NCBI RefSeq assembly: GCF_033807715.1
Contig: NC_084597.1
Location: 6,307,847 to 6,371,846, forward strand
Reading direction: 5' to 3'
Origin: Cololabis saira
Lineage: Eukaryota > Chordata > Actinopteri > Beloniformes > Belonidae
Length of the DNA: 64,000 nt
The translations under genes were made by a program, and so were the position numbers. Positions 22,101 through 33,311 of this stretch are shown here, one piece after another (position 1 is the stretch's first letter; the number at the start of each line of letters is the position of its first letter). The notes beneath the pieces were generated by a model. The model did not search any database. It saw only the letters and a list, made by a program, of their open reading frames with translations, and was not told the DNA's origin.

Positions 22101-23085
22101 TAGGGCTGTCAAATGATTATTTTTTTAAGTCGCATGTTGTCCATAGTTAACTCGCGATTAATCGCATATTAATCGCACATTTATTCACACATTTTTTGCG
22201 TTTCTAAATTACCTTCAGGTATTTTTTAAATGTTTTTAATACTGTTAACAACATGAGAAATATGCTGCTTTATGCCAATGTTTTTTCAACTTTCCACAAA
22301 AAAAAGCTTTTGACCTGAATGTAACATTCCTTCATAAATACAAACACAATGTAGTCCCCAACTTTACACTTGTAAAGACTAATTTAAGATTCCTTCATTT
22401 GTTATGCAGCTCAATGTAAAACAATGAACCATATGCATCACAAACCTTGTACAAGAAGTTCATTGCTCAGTTAAATTTTCCATGTAATTATGTCTAAACT
22501 CGGAGGAAAATAAAAGGTTCAAAAAATATCCCCTTCTCCTAAGTGGGATCAAAACAGGGTGATACAAAAAATAAATCACAAACAAATAAAGTGTACATGT
22601 AACAGCAGCGAGTGTAACTCAACCTATAAAGTGCAGTTGGGCTATAATTAGTTAACTTCAGATTCCTTGCTCATGTATTCAGGGGAGGAACTAGTCTTCT
22701 TCCCTCACATCTATCCAGCGTTGTCTGCTTTTGACGGGGGACGGGGGGGGCGGCTGCGCTGCGCTCTCTGCATCGGTTGTGTTTGGCTGCAAGTGGTATT
22801 TTGAGACTCGACGTACTTCGATGGTAATTCATTTCAAATCGACATGCAAATAACTTTAGTCTTGTCCAGCGAACCATCTGGGCTTCTTTTTGAAAGTGAA
22901 CTAGCTGTTCAAAAGTCCCTTTTCATTCTCCATCTTTCAGTTGACCATACTTTTCCTCAAACTACGGGTGCCGTCAAGCGCCAGAAGTTATATAATGCGT
23001 GTTTTTTTTTTATCCTGCACGTTAATCGTGCGTTAAAAAAATTGTCGGCGTTAAGAGGACGTTAAGTGCAATACCCCCCAAGAGC
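22101..23085 (+). mobile_element. hAT relic (TAGGGCTGTCAAATG), left-arm copy
   Basis: Terminus TAGGGCTGTCAAATGATTA at 22101. Subterminal ATTAATCGCA words follow, then a remnant of a minus-strand BED-finger frame (22671-22877, with HRSTSSLK and AKH), and ACGTTAATCGTGCGTTAA toward the other end. The right-arm copy (63090-63922) lacks roughly 150 bases that are kept here. Confidence 0.65.
22671..22877 (-). pseudogene. BED-type zinc-finger remnant of a hAT transposase
   Basis: The minus-strand frame includes EMNYHRSTSSLKIPLAAKHN and PRQKQTTLD. This resembles the second half of a BED finger (H-x-STSSLK-x-HL-x-AKH) and the linker that follows it in ZBED-like hAT transposases. The upstream cysteines are in another frame (DGSLDKTKVICM). 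Short, broken, not functional. Confidence 0.5.
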
Positions 23086-23314
23086 GCTAGTTGATACTTT
23101 GTTTAGCTTCCTGTTGTGCATGAACGCGTTCATTGAACACGTTCATTTCTGTGAGAACGTTGAACTGATCGTATTTGCAAATAAAGAACTAGAACGTGAA
23201 ATTCTTAATTCTGCAAATCAAGAACTGGAATTTTAACTGTTCAGATTATGTGAGTTTCAGCTTCAGTATTTAGGTCCAATTATTACGGAATAATCCTTCT
23301 CATTTCACCAGCAG

Positions 23315-23557
23315 GTGGCGCGGACATTTAAAATACTCGACGAGACGACGACTTCACACTACACTACCCACAATGCAGTGCACACTAGCATAACAACAGC
23401 GGCCCGAGCTCGGTGCAGTCTTTACATGACCAGTGAAGAGAGAGACGTTGCAGACGCGGCGTCAGATGACGCCTCCGCTTATGATTATTTGCGGGAATTT
23501 TACACATTGTCTCCCAAAGAGTCCGAAGGTAAAAATCGAACCTTTCTAAGCAAATGA
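23315..23557 (+). pseudogene. N-terminus of BED-hAT transposase, left-arm copy
   Basis: Reads SEERDVADAASDDASAYDYL and REFYTLSPKESEGKNRTFLSK and then stops (TGA) where the right-arm copy has TTA. This is the acidic leader before a BED finger. The finger itself continues in shifted frames to about 23820 (SKRHVESKHLSSVRKYLQVL). No catalytic domain is present. Confidence 0.6.
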
Positions 23558-23860
23558 TGTCCACCTGCGCTGAGAAAAGCAGTCCAAACGTCTGCCTACT
23601 AAAGTCAAAACGTCATGTGGAGTCAAAGCATCTGTCCAGTGTGAGAAAATATCTGCAAGTCCTTGACAATCAAAAAAAGTCATCAGGAAAGGCCAAGAAG
23701 ACCCAACAGCCCCAAACGACCCCAGTCCCACTGCTGCACCTTCAGGGGTTTGATTTACCTGCAACAGGTAGACACATTAATAATGGACTACAATGTTGGA
23801 GATTTACAGCCTCTGAGTAAAGCTGAAAAGCCACTAGGACAATACATGATTGTACACAGC

Positions 23861-24076
23861 AGTGGTCTCCAACCCTGGTCCTCGGGACCCCTGTCCTGCA
23901 TGTTTTAGATGTTTCCTTGCATCATCACACCTGATTCTAATTAATGGTCATCATCAGCTTGTCATCCAGGTCTGCACAAGTCTGTTAATGACAGTCCTTT
24001 GTATCAAGGTGCTGGAGCAAGGAAAAATCTAAAAGATGCAGGACAGGGCACCTGAGGACCAGGGTTGAAGACCACT
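23861..24076. repeat. Nested palindromic fish repeat (AGTGGTCTCCAACCCTGG)
   Basis: Begins AGTGGTCTCCAACCCTGGTC and ends GACCAGGGTTGAAGACCACT. It is a 216-base inverted-end element with CTGCATGTTTTAGATGTTTC next to the left terminus. The counterpart in the other arm is 62058-62273. Non-coding. Confidence 0.75.
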
Positions 24077-24510
24077 ACAACAGTTTTTAGAACAGTCTTG
24101 CGTTTCATTCATACTCCTCACCTAGAAATATTGAAATTAAATCAATTTGAACTTAGTTCAAAGTGAAAATGGTGAACTATGAACGTGAACTGTTCATTTT
24201 TAAACTATGTGAACTGAACTTTGAACTAGTTCATGAAAAGTATGAACTTGCACAACACTGCTCTCCGGTCACAGTGGATCAAAGAGATAAGGACAACTAT
24301 TGTGCAAAAAACCAAAACAACCCAAAAAAAAAAAATCACACACACACAAAGAAAAGAGCGTTGAAAGTTCACTACTGCTTCACGAACCGAAATCGGAAAT
24401 GCGTTGCTACCAAGCAAATCAATCACAGCCTTCTCGGTCTGCTTTGGCTCTGCGTCGCCTCGACGCATAGTTACATTTTTTGGGAGGTGCACGTCAGGCT
24501 ACGGCGTAGG

Positions 24511-24596
24511 CTACGGAGAGCCTCCTGCGTAGCCGCGTACGCAACGGCGTAGGCTCTGCGTTGATTTAACGCGGAACCATAATTCAGCCTTAGGTC
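24511..24596 (-). repeat. Dispersed repeat (GGCTGAATTATGGTTC family)
   Basis: The complement of GGCTGAATTATGGTTCYGCG with repeated CGCAGAGCCTACGCCGT words. Related pieces are at 30125-30240, 31755-31815, 58490-58520 and, in the other arm, 61548-61650. Confidence 0.6.
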
Positions 24597-24838
24597 TATG
24601 ACAGCATTCACTCACTTTTACAGTTGACCAGCTGGTCTCAGAAGCAGAGGGTGTCATTAGTAAAGCACTTTGTTCTTACATCCCTCAGATAAAATTAAAT
24701 CAAGAACCATCATTCATCTATATTGATGAAATCACATGAACAAGGCACTACTGTGGGACACTGTTCTAACATTGACTTCCTGTTTGTTTACAATGGTGTT
24801 ACTGAGCAAGAAACTGAAATCAACAAAAAAGAAATAAC

Positions 24839-24844
24839 TTTATT
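24839..24844 (-). terminator. Poly(A) signal of left zinc-finger exon
   Basis: TTTATT on the plus strand is AATAAA on the minus strand, 144 bases after the stop codon at 24988. It is conserved in the other arm at 61297-61302. Confidence 0.75.
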
Positions 24845-24987
24845 CAGAACAGAATAACAGAACAATGAGATTACGATAAAAACATAAACACGTTTACTAA
24901 TTTACAACCAGAAGCAGAACTATTTAAAAAAAAAATAACATAAAACTGAACTTATTTTCAATTAACTTATTTCCAGATAAACACATT

Positions 24988-25767
24988 TTATTCAATGTGA
25001 ACACGTTGGTGTTTTCTTAAATTACTCGATACGGCAAAAGCTGCCCCACACTGCTCACATCTGTACGGCTTCTCTCCAGTGTGAATGCGTTGGTGCCTAG
25101 TTAAAGCACTTGATGAGGTAAAAGCTGCCCCACACTGCTCACATCTGTACGGCTTCTCTCCAGTGTGAACACGGTAGTGCCTAGTTAAATTACTTGAGTT
25201 GGTAAAAGCTGCACCACACTGATCACATCTGTACGGCTTCTCTCCAGTATGAATGCGTTGGTGCGTAGTTAAAGCATCTGATGTGGTAAAAGCTGCCCCA
25301 CACTGCTCACATCTGTACGGCTTCTCTCCAGTGTGAACACGGTAGTGCGTAGATAAATTACCTGATCTGGTAAAAGCTGCCCCACACTGATCACATCTGT
25401 ACGGCTTCTCTCCAGTGTGAACACGGTAGTGCCTAGTTAAAGCACTTGATGTGGTAAAAGCTCCCCCACACTGATCACATCTGTACGGCTTCTCTCCAGT
25501 GTGAACACGGTAGTGCCCAGTTAAAGCACCTGATGTGGTAAAAGCTGCCCCACACTGATCACATCTGTACGGCTTCTCTCCAGTGTGAATACGTTGGTGA
25601 TCTCTTAAATTATCTAATCTGGCAAAAGCTGCTCCACACTGATCACATAGGTGCGGCTTCTCTCCAGTGTGAATCTTCTTATGTCCCTTCAAGGATGATG
25701 AAGTGGTGAGTACTTCCTCACACTGATCACAGGGGTAACCTGTGGGCCTCTCTTTGCCTTTACGTTT
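24988..25767 (-). CDS. C2H2 zinc-finger protein, terminal exon (9 fingers), left arm
   Basis: The acceptor CTTTACAG|AAACGT sets the exon start at 25767. 259 codons follow, opening KRKGKERPTGYPCDQC. Nine C-x2-C-x12-H-x3-H fingers are joined by TGEKP(Y/H) linkers; finger 1 has Leu instead of the usual Phe. Such arrays bind DNA in the nucleus, each finger reading about three bases. Predicted contact residues (-1,2,3,6) for fingers 2-9 are RDND, TGAG, TSAR, RGNT, TDAT, NSNR, SSAR, VSNK. The protein ends HIE-stop. There is no in-frame ATG in the exon, so a start must lie in an upstream exon I cannot find. No KRAB, SCAN or BTB domain is visible. Confidence 0.85.
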   Translation of the reverse strand, partial: KRKGKERPTGYPCDQCEEVLTTSSSLKGHKKIHTGEKPHLCDQCGAAFARLDNLRDHQRIHTGEKPYRCDQCGAAFTTSGALTGHYRVHTGEKPYRCDQCGGAFTTSSALTRHYRVHTGEKPYRCDQCGAAFTRSGNLSTHYRVHTGEKPYRCEQCGAAFTTSDALTTHQRIHTGEKPYRCDQCGAAFTNSSNLTRHYRVHTGEKPYRCEQCGAAFTSSSALTRHQRIHTGEKPYRCEQCGAAFAVSSNLRKHQRVHIE

Positions 25768-26671
25768 CTGTAAAGAAAGAAAGAGACTTAGATCCTATTG
25801 TCGGTTGACCTGTCAAAAGTTTTTTCAGTTGTATTTAATAGCTTTCTATCATGGTGTTTGCAGTGAAACAACTGTTTACCGAAGCCACTTGAGATGACTG
25901 ATCTCAAACTTTCATTAGAAATTTTGTCTTTAAAACAGTTTTGACTTCAGAACGGGATGTGAAAACTCAGTTTTATTACCTGACAAATGTGATGTCAAAA
26001 ACAAGTCCTCATCAAGATAGATGACATAAAAACAAACATTTTGGGCTATAAACCAGCCCCAAAACAAGCTGCAACATGAGACAAAATCAACATTCCAGCA
26101 ACCTGAATTTATTTGTTGCTACTTTCAATGAACATACATGACAAGCAGCATGAAGGCTTGTGGTCTTATATGTCAAATATGATTTCATTCACTCTTTCAG
26201 CTCAATTAGCTTATTTAAAAACACAAATTAAATTCATTGGGCATTAAAATTATGAAATTCATTTATAAAATTGAAAGTATAAAGTCCTTATAAGATCCAA
26301 ATAGCTCACAGATGAACATTTGGCGACTGAACATAAACGGTGCAATAAAAAAAAATTAATTGGGAGTTATGCGAATGTGTGAGGAATAAACAAAGAAATT
26401 CGTTCAGTCAGTTATTTGAAAACACTAGTGCGGAGAAATCTTGTAGTTGTTAATGAACAGAGTACGGATCAATGTAGGTTAAAGTTATCTGTGTGCATTA
26501 CATTTTTTTTGCTAAGGTGTTTTTTGTCATATCACACTTTGTCCTCTGACAGGACATAGTGTGGGAGATGCTTTTTTCCCCCTTCTTTCCTCGTGTCATC
26601 TTTTTCTTACCTAATGAAAGGGCAGTGCTGACACATTGGCTGAACCCTCAGGCACCAGCTCTCCATTTTCT
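25768..26671 (-). other. Duplicated intron/upstream DNA of the zinc-finger exon
   Basis: Matches 59395-60287 of the other arm in inverse orientation. It contains a possible small exon bounded by ATGTTGCAG and CAG|GTAATA (about 25978-26066), but that piece has a stop in the frame needed to join the finger exon. No other coding signal. Confidence 0.5.
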
Positions 26672-26903
26672 ATTGTTTTGTATGATTTATTTATGAAACG
26701 TATACAAATATACAATATACAAGAGGCAGTTTTATCCCCAATTCCCACCCCCACCCTCCCGTACAAGTAAAAACGAAATTAACACAAGTACGTGCATAAA
26801 TGCAATAAATAAAAAATAAATAAAAAATAAAAAAATAAAAAAATAAAAATAATAATAAAAAAACAAAACACTGCTACTGCACTATAGGCTAATGTTCATG
26901 TGT

Positions 26904-26972
26904 GTGTGTGTGTGTGTGCGTGCGTGTGCGTGTGTGTGCGTGTGCGTGCGTGCGTGCGTGCGTGCGTGCGTG
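26904..26972 (+). repeat. (GT)n/(GTGC)n microsatellite
   Basis: TGTGTGTG grading into GTGCGTGCGTGC inside the 3' part of the L1 fragment. Confidence 0.9.
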
Positions 26973-26994
26973 GGGGGCAGCAAGACTAGGTTGT

Positions 26995-27504
26995 CTAGAT
27001 GTCAGGGTCGATCTCTAATTGGAGAGATCTGACATGATCCAGGAAGGGTCGCCATATTTCATGGAACTTCCGTTCGGAGAAACGAAGAGAGTATTTAATA
27101 TTTTCCATTCTCATAAAATGCACGGCGTCTTTAATCCATTGAGAATGAGAGGGAGGGTAAGGGCGTTTCCACCGCATCACAATGGAACGTCTTGCTAACA
27201 ATGTGAGAAAGGCAACAAGCTCAGCAAAGTGGGACGGCAGTGAAAGGCCAGTGGGTAGGACACCAAACAGGGTGAGTAGTGGCGAGGGTCGGATGTTGGC
27301 AGATGTGATGGCTGACAGGGAGTTAAAAACGCAATCCCAGAACGGAGCAAGGGTGGGGCAAGACCAGAGCATGTGACTGAGATGAGCTGGACCTAGATGA
27401 CATGTCACAGTTTGGGTCGATGTCAGGGTATATATGAGCCAGCTTAGTCTTAGACCAGTGAACTCTATGCACCACTTTACACTGTAGAACTCCATGGCGA
27501 GCAC
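26995..27504 (-). pseudogene. L1 ORF2 C-terminal domain fragment
   Basis: 169 codons containing the closing region after the reverse transcriptase: LGPAHLSHMLWSCPTLAPFW (the His/Cys knuckle), followed by SIVMRWKRPYPPSHSQWIKD and IKYSLRFSERKFHEIWRPFL. The core polymerase is missing. The frame is open to its natural stop, but the copy is a 5'-truncated remnant. Confidence 0.75.
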
Positions 27505-27794
27505 AGATAGACGAGGAGTGAACCCTACTCAGAGCCTGCTCCCAGGTGGATACATGAATACATGGACGGAATTATGCCAAGGAAGACCAGGATAAAGTAC
27601 ATGTGGAAGATAATGAGAGCCCAATCTCAACCATTTCATTTGCAAAGCAGACCTTGCTGTCACCGGAGCACGTAGGTAATGCACGAGCATTTGAAGAGAA
27701 AGCACGTTGGACAGTTGAATGAAACTGACTCCCCTTGGTAAGATATTAAGCGTATTTTGGCTTTAAAAGAGAGCTTTAACATTATGCCTGACTG

Positions 27795-27935
27795 TGCCTG
27801 ACAAAAGTATTTGTGATATATGAGCAGCTCTCCATGGCTGATGGTGACGGGTTTCAACAAATGGTACACCAGTTCAACCCAGAGTACGCCCTGCCATCCA
27901 GAACCCATTTCACCCACTTGATGGAGAAAAAATAT
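27795..27935 (+). pseudogene. ZBED-like hAT transposase fragment
   Basis: The frame reads MADGDGFQQMVHQFNPEYAL followed by PSRTHFTHLMEKKYE. This is the conserved block 'dGfr.mv..l.p.Y.lPSR..f' found before the RNase H core of ZBED/Tol2-like hAT transposases. Only about 45 codons remain. Confidence 0.65.
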
Positions 27936-29520
27936 GAGATGTTTTATTTTATAATCTTTTTTTATATAACACATTTGCCTGTTCTTAAAACATGAAAAAT
28001 GGACAGAGGTTTATTTATTCATGGATTTTTTTCTATACTGACTGAGCACTGTGCCTGTCCCTGGTTTTAGATAGGATATATTTTTTACTTTTTGTATGAA
28101 CAGCAGTGTTGGACCACCGCCCATGTGATTATGAAGTCATGTGTGATTATGAATTCATGTGTGATTATGGACTCATGGAGTGATTAGGAACTCATTTGAA
28201 ATGTGTGATTGGGTGAACAGTCAGGCTTTGACAAAATTACCAGGCCGGATTTCGGACCTTCAACCGAAGCCTCCCTAAAGTTTTATGACACCTGCCACAT
28301 GGTCTGGAGAACAAATGGAGCAATGGAAATTTCCACAGCCCAACTGTCTGTGGTCCCCTGAGGGGCGGACTGTACTTTTACGGTAGAGCCGCCTGCAAGG
28401 ACTGTGTGAAGTCAGAGAATCCTTAAATACCGGCGGCTCCCCAAAAGAACTCTCCTCTCTCTTCTGTACCTCGCCTTCAAGTTTGGGGCTTCAGCTCCAG
28501 TTTTTTCGTCTCTTACCTTTTTGTTTTTTTCCTTTTTCCCTTTTTGCCCGTGCCTTTTTGCTCCCCGTGCAACGACCCGTTTTGAGTGGTCTCCAGTCCC
28601 GACTTTGGTCCCTCACAATTCCGCTCTTGCACGCGGACAGCCGTGACTCTTTCGCCTCCAATTAGCGCTGCATCTGCCCCGGAGCGCCCTGCTGGAGCGG
28701 CCTCGCCACAGTAAAGGATTCCCCCGGAGCATCCCAACGCAGGGATTCGGCCCACCGGCCGCAAAGAGGAGCCGTTAGGGGTCGCCACCGCTGGTAAACG
28801 GGTTCGCCCCCGGTCCTGCAACGCCGCTTGTGTTCCTTTTTTCAGAGTCGGACGGAGTGAAACGGGAGCCACCCGGTCCGCTTAAAACCGCAGACCGCGC
28901 CACGGATTGAAGTGCCTGAGAGCTTTAAAACCTCCCTTCCGAGGACGCTGCCACTTCCACTGGTCCGATTCCAAGTAAGAGGCAATTAGTGTCTGGGCAG
29001 ATTTTAGTTTAAGAGCATTCTTGCGTGGTGTTTCATTTTGTTTATTGGGTTTCATATATTGTGTGACGCGTTGATTGTACTGTTTCCGCCTGTCACGTGA
29101 GCTTTCACCGCCGAGTGATCGAACCACGGCTCCCGGTTGAATCTCGGGCGGGTGATCTCAATCCCGACCCGACTCCCGAGTGGGACCCGTGGAACGATCC
29201 ATCGAATCGGCCGTTAGAGCACACACCCGTTTGATTTTCACGGCCGTGGATGTGATCATCTGCAGCTGTGCATTTGTGTGATGCGTCGAGGATCCCGCAG
29301 GCAGGCCGGCGGTCGTCAGAGCACGATCCGCTCCTCCTTCTCTCCTCTGATTAAAACGGTGACGCCTCAGACTCGCGTGGCGGTTCGCCATTTTTACTCG
29401 TGGTCTGAGTTGCGTTGTCCGCCACTTTCCTTTCGGGTAGTAGCGTGACGTGGCCCGCCCTGTTGGCTACGTGCCCACGTAACCCGCCCCCTGGACTGCG
29501 TGTCCGCGCGACGTGACGCC
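27936..29520 (+). other. Unassigned DNA, possibly LTR-derived
   Basis: 28125-28200 holds about four imperfect copies of ATGTGTGATTATGAATTC. 28400-28980 is GC-rich with a T-rich tract (28500-28550), and 29080-29500 is CpG-rich. The composition resembles an LTR or 5' leader, but I see no defined ends and no gene. Confidence 0.3.
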
Positions 29521-29521
29521 A

Positions 29522-29557
<36 letters not shown>

Positions 29558-29582
29558 CACACGCACACACGCACACACGCAC

Positions 29583-29646
<64 letters not shown>
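29521..29646 (+). repeat. (ACGC)n then (AC)n microsatellite
   Basis: ACGC repeats grade through ACACACGC into a pure AC run ending at 29646. The frames through it are artefacts. Confidence 0.95.
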
Positions 29647-29648
<2 letters not shown>

Positions 29649-29685
29649 GGAAAACCTGCATTATCTCATTTTCTGTCTCTGTTAA

Positions 29686-30468
29686 AGGGGACATATTATG
29701 AAAAACAAGTTTTTTCTTGTTTTAACATATATAAAGTGGTCTCCCTTCACCCTGCCAGCACAGGAAAGATGAAATCCCATGTATTTCTGCAAGGTCTGTG
29801 GAGCTCCGAACCCGGGGGCTCCGGGCTCGGGGCTCTATTAGTACCGTGATACATTTTTCTTCTGTGGTTTCAGATCTTTCAAGCACCTGGAGCTGTTCAC
29901 ATTCAGAAGACGCGCGGTCCTTCCTGAGCCAGCAATAGTGCATACATTTTATTTATATATTTTAACAATAAAGTTGGCATTTGTGAAAATTCAGTGTTGT
30001 GATTTCTTTACAGTTACATGATTCATTTGTCTTGTAACATAAGAAGTGAAATGATGAGGAATTGGAGTAAATAACTGTGGTGTACCTGTTTAGAATTAAA
30101 TTCAATCTTCCTGTGTGAAGACGAGGTGACTAAAGGCTGATTTATGGTTCCGCGTTACACCAACGCAGAGCCTACGGCGTAGGGTACGTGTCGATTTAAC
30201 GCAGAACCGTGGACACGCTTTGCTACGCAGCCGCTGCTTTTCTCCCCGGAGCGACGCTTTGTCTCCTCCCCTGCTACACGTCATTCAAGCAGCCAATCAG
30301 CGCAGAGCCTCATTATCATAGCCCCCCCCGCCCTGAAAATGAAGCACAGAAAAAGGCTTTAGAAGCGGAAAAAATAAAAACATGGCCCAGAGACTGAATT
30401 TTTGATTTATGTAGAAAAAACAAGCTTTAGATTGTTTTTAAGACATTCAAGGCCTGTTTAAAATATAC
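29686..30468 (+). mobile_element. TTAA-target element A, second copy (right end lost)
   Basis: Preceded by TTAA (29682-29685); starts AGGGGACATATTATG and follows the copy at 7521 (TTTAACATATATAAAGTGGT). The last shared words are near 30468, where the copy lacks the ATGTCCCCTTTAA end. A GGCTGATTTATGG-family repeat sits inside at about 30125-30240. Confidence 0.75.
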
Positions 30469-31004
30469 AATACAATTACCCGGAATGCTGTTTTACCATC
30501 TGATTGACACTGGTGTGAATAAATTCTGATTGAAAGAAGTCGTCTTTGTTTATTACACATGCATTTGCCACGGATGTTGGGTGCCGGAGTGTTCGGATTT
30601 CATCCTTCATCCTTCTGTAGAATAATTAATCTTGAGACTGATTCTGTTGTTAAGTTATCATTTTCCTGGTTAAAGCTAAGATGGTGCCCCGAAAATAATA
30701 GTCATTTTGAATAATTCAATTTGATAAGTAATTTACTTTATTAATTATTAATAATTGTTGAAGGATAATTATTAACTTTTGATAACTGAACAGCACTGCA
30801 TGTTGCACAACAGCGGCAAGTTGTAATAAAATATCTATTTTTCATTGAAGTACCCATCTTTCTTGTGTTTATTATCATTTTCCACATAATTAAAGCAACC
30901 TCATACTAAATTTACGAAAAAATGACTAATTATTCGATTAGTCGACTAATGGTTTCAATAGTCGATGACTAGTCGACTATTAAAATAGCCATTAGTTGCA
31001 GCCC
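30469..31004 (-). mobile_element. hAT-like terminus (TAGGGCTGCAACTAATGG family)
   Basis: The stretch closes with CATTAGTTGCAGCCCTA at 31004, preceded by TCGACTAATGG/GATTAGTCGAC words typical of the subterminal part of this common fish hAT group. The other terminus is not in place. No coding frame. Confidence 0.6.
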
Positions 31005-31340
31005 TATTCCGGACACTCAAACAATGAGGTGAGAAGAAAAGCAGTCAAGTTGCTTAAACTAGTCATTGAGAAGTTTTCTGGAGATGTCAGCAAGTGGCAA
31101 TGTTTCTGGAGCCAGTTTGAGACGGCTGTTGACAGTGATGTAAGCCTAACAAAGTCTGATAAATGTACATATTTGAAATCATTTCTGTATGGCACAGCAG
31201 CTGTAGTTATGGGACTTTCTTTATCAGACGAAAATTATGACAACGCAAAAAAAAATGCTTTTCAGACGTTTTGGTCATAAAGATCTTATCATAAATAAGC
31301 TTCATTTTACTCTGCCAGCGTCAGAGATGAGCCAAAGTGA
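31005..31340 (+). pseudogene. BEL/Pao gag fragment
   Basis: The frame reads IEKFSGDVSKWQCFWSQFET, then LTKSDKCTYLKSFLYGTAA and GLSLSDENYDNAKK. This is the 'F.G....W..FW..F..a.....l....K..yL...l.G.A......l....Y..a' pattern of BEL/Pao and related gag proteins. It is broken after FQTFWS, with a frame change into GHKDL-like sequence. Confidence 0.7.
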
Positions 31341-31364
31341 GAAAGAGAGTCTCAACGAAATTAA

Positions 31365-32494
31365 AAGGAACCCTGGTTATTAAGACTTGTAGTCCCTAAT
31401 TAGCCACAATTGTTCTCTTATACTAAAATATGTTGTTAGAAACAAGTAAAATAATCTAATTGCTTTAAAAATCTACAATGTTTATCACATATTTTGACCT
31501 GCGGGAGGCGCCATGTTTTACTTGCGCAATGCATTCTGGGGGCGATGACGTAGTTCGGTGGCTCTGGGAAGATAAGCCCCGTTAGTTTAACTGGGACAGG
31601 TATCTAAAACATAGATGAGCAGCACTCTCCCGGCCGTGGAGGCTGACGAGGGAGCCCATAAGACGTCTCGGTTCAGGCAAACTGGATCAAAGTTCTGTGA
31701 TGCACGGGAGATCTGCAAAAATGATCAAAGTCGTGCGCATCTTACCTGTGCATTAGGCTCCTGCGTAGACGGCGTAGGGTACGCCGTAGCCTGCGTAGCC
31801 GTGGCTCTATGAGCCTGCAGCGCTCCGCCACCCGCTCTCCGCCCTCCACTCTCGCCGCCGCCGGGATGGAGACGCCGGTGGGCAGGATGCACGTTTGGGT
31901 GGGCATAGCCCACCCCTGCCCCCCCCTAAAACCGGCTTTGGTGCTGATGACAGACCAGAGGCTGAGGGGACTGGCCCGGGACTTTGACGAAACGGGAGGC
32001 GCAGACTTCGCTTCAAATAGGCAAGAACATCTTTATTTAATTTAATGACACCAGATCTGGCTGGGGTTTTTATTGTAGCATCGGTTATCTGCTGGTTGAA
32101 ACGTGTGGTCGGTTAGTCTGTCTGAGTTTTATGGTGTTTTTATAGTTCATGCTGTATGGTGCGGTACTTTTTTTTTTTTTTTTTTACTTTTTTGTAGGTG
32201 CGCCGTCACCTTAATGTTTAGCTGTGTTTTGATCTGTGTTTCTGGTGCGCCGTCACCTGTTTAGCTGTGTTTTCATCTGTTTCTGGGTGTCAGAACAGTG
32301 TACGGGGGTTAGCAGGAGCCACCGTCTGACGTCACTACCCAGAATGTAAACAACAATGGCGACCTACGAGTTAAATTATATTTTCAAATTTTATAAAAAC
32401 GAAGACATCAACAAGGTTTTTTATATCACATTGTTATAATTGATACCAACATTTATCTTTTAAGACCTACATGTCTTAATAGCCAGGGTTCCTT
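31365..32494 (+). mobile_element. TTAA-flanked element with AAGGAACCCTGG ends
   Basis: TTAA stands at 31361-31364 and 32495-32498. The ends AAGGAACCCTGGTTATTAAG and the inverse CTTAATAGCCAGGGTTCCTT are mirror copies with one change. This suits a Kolobok or piggyBac-type element. It has a promoter-like GC region, a short frame from 31615 (MSSTLPAVEADEGAHKT), an inserted GGCTGAATTATGG-type fragment near 31755-31815, and a T-run at 32168-32186. No transposase is recognisable. Confidence 0.75.
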
Positions 32495-32498
32495 TTAA

Positions 32499-33230
32499 GA
32501 GTTGTATTTGATGCCTCCTCTCATGAGAAAAATAGCTGCTCACTAAACGAGTGTCTGCTTCTAGGTCCCAATTTAAATCCTGACCTTTCGAGCATTCAGA
32601 TCATATTTAGACAATATCCAGTCGCTATAATGGCAGAGTCCGCCTTTGTGCAAATCTCCCTCCACCAAAGTGACAGAAACACACTACCATTTCTTTGGAC
32701 AGATGACAAGCCAATGTCGCAAAAGGACATAAACGTAAAAACACTCAGGGTGACAAGAGTTCCGTTTGGAGTGTCATCAAGTCTCTTTCTGCTACTGTAC
32801 GACACCACATAAAACAGCATGAAGAAGAAAATCCCGAAACTGTACAAACAATAAGAGAATGTCTTTATGTGGCGCAGCGGAGGAGCTGTGTGTAAAGGCC
32901 AGAGAAATACTGGCGAGTGCGGGAATTGAACCACAAGAACAAGTGAAAGATTCCACTCCATTAAAAGCTTCTGGGCCTCATCTGGAAAAGTGAAATGGAT
33001 TAATTTGTCTTTCATGTGACAAATTACGGGAAGAATAAAAAAACTCAAAAAAACAGCATCAAGAATATTCAATCCCATTGGATTCTTGTCTCCATTTATT
33101 ATTAGAACAGAAATCGTGTTTCAAAAGATGTGGGAAAGAGGCTTGGATTGGGATGAAGAGCTCCCGACAAATTTGGCTGCATGTTGGAAAGAGTGGTGCG
33201 AGGAGCTGCAAAACGTGAGTAAAGTGTCAA
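32499..33230 (+). pseudogene. BEL/Pao reverse transcriptase fragment
   Basis: Across frames the plus strand reads RVVFDASSHEKNSCSLNE, GPNLNPDLSSIQI, FVQISLHQSDRNTLPFLW, LRVTRVPFGVSSSLFLL, then HHIKQHEEENPETVQTIREC. Near 33060-33220 it reads RIFNPIGFLSPFIIRTEIVF and MWERGLDWDEELP. These are BEL/Pao polymerase landmarks in the right order. The catalytic YVDD segment is deleted just after IRECLY, and there are frame changes. Confidence 0.75.
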
Positions 33231-33311
33231 TGAACAGACGTTATGATAAACAGTTTAATTAAATCGAAAATTCCCAAGAAATGCTAGAAATTCATGTGTT
33301 GTGTGCCGCTA

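Larger units (their letters stand above)
23113..24260 (+). mobile_element. Non-autonomous BED-hAT relic, left-arm copy
   Basis: Ends TTGTGCATGAACGCGTTCAT and GAACTTGCACAACACTG correspond to the two ends of the right-arm copy at 61874-63056. Its left 14 bases (CCTTTCCAGCAGTG in the right-arm sense) are deleted. Inside are the N-terminal transposase frame and a nested palindromic repeat (23861-24076). Confidence 0.7.
26672..27660 (-). mobile_element. 5'-truncated L1, minus strand
   Basis: Carries an ORF2 C-terminus at 27504-26995 and a 3' tail with GT/GC-rich microsatellite (26900-26972) and A/T-rich sequence. It begins exactly where homology between the two outer arms ends. Further L1-like sequence may reach about 27660. 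Confidence 0.65.

Noticed and set aside
29080..29160. Possible tRNA-like fold around GGTTGAATCTCGGGC
   Set aside because: No complete A and B boxes with correct spacing and no acceptor stem.
29351..29701. CVCVCV- and THTHTH-rich frames
   Set aside because: Products of the (AC)n/(ACGC)n microsatellite.
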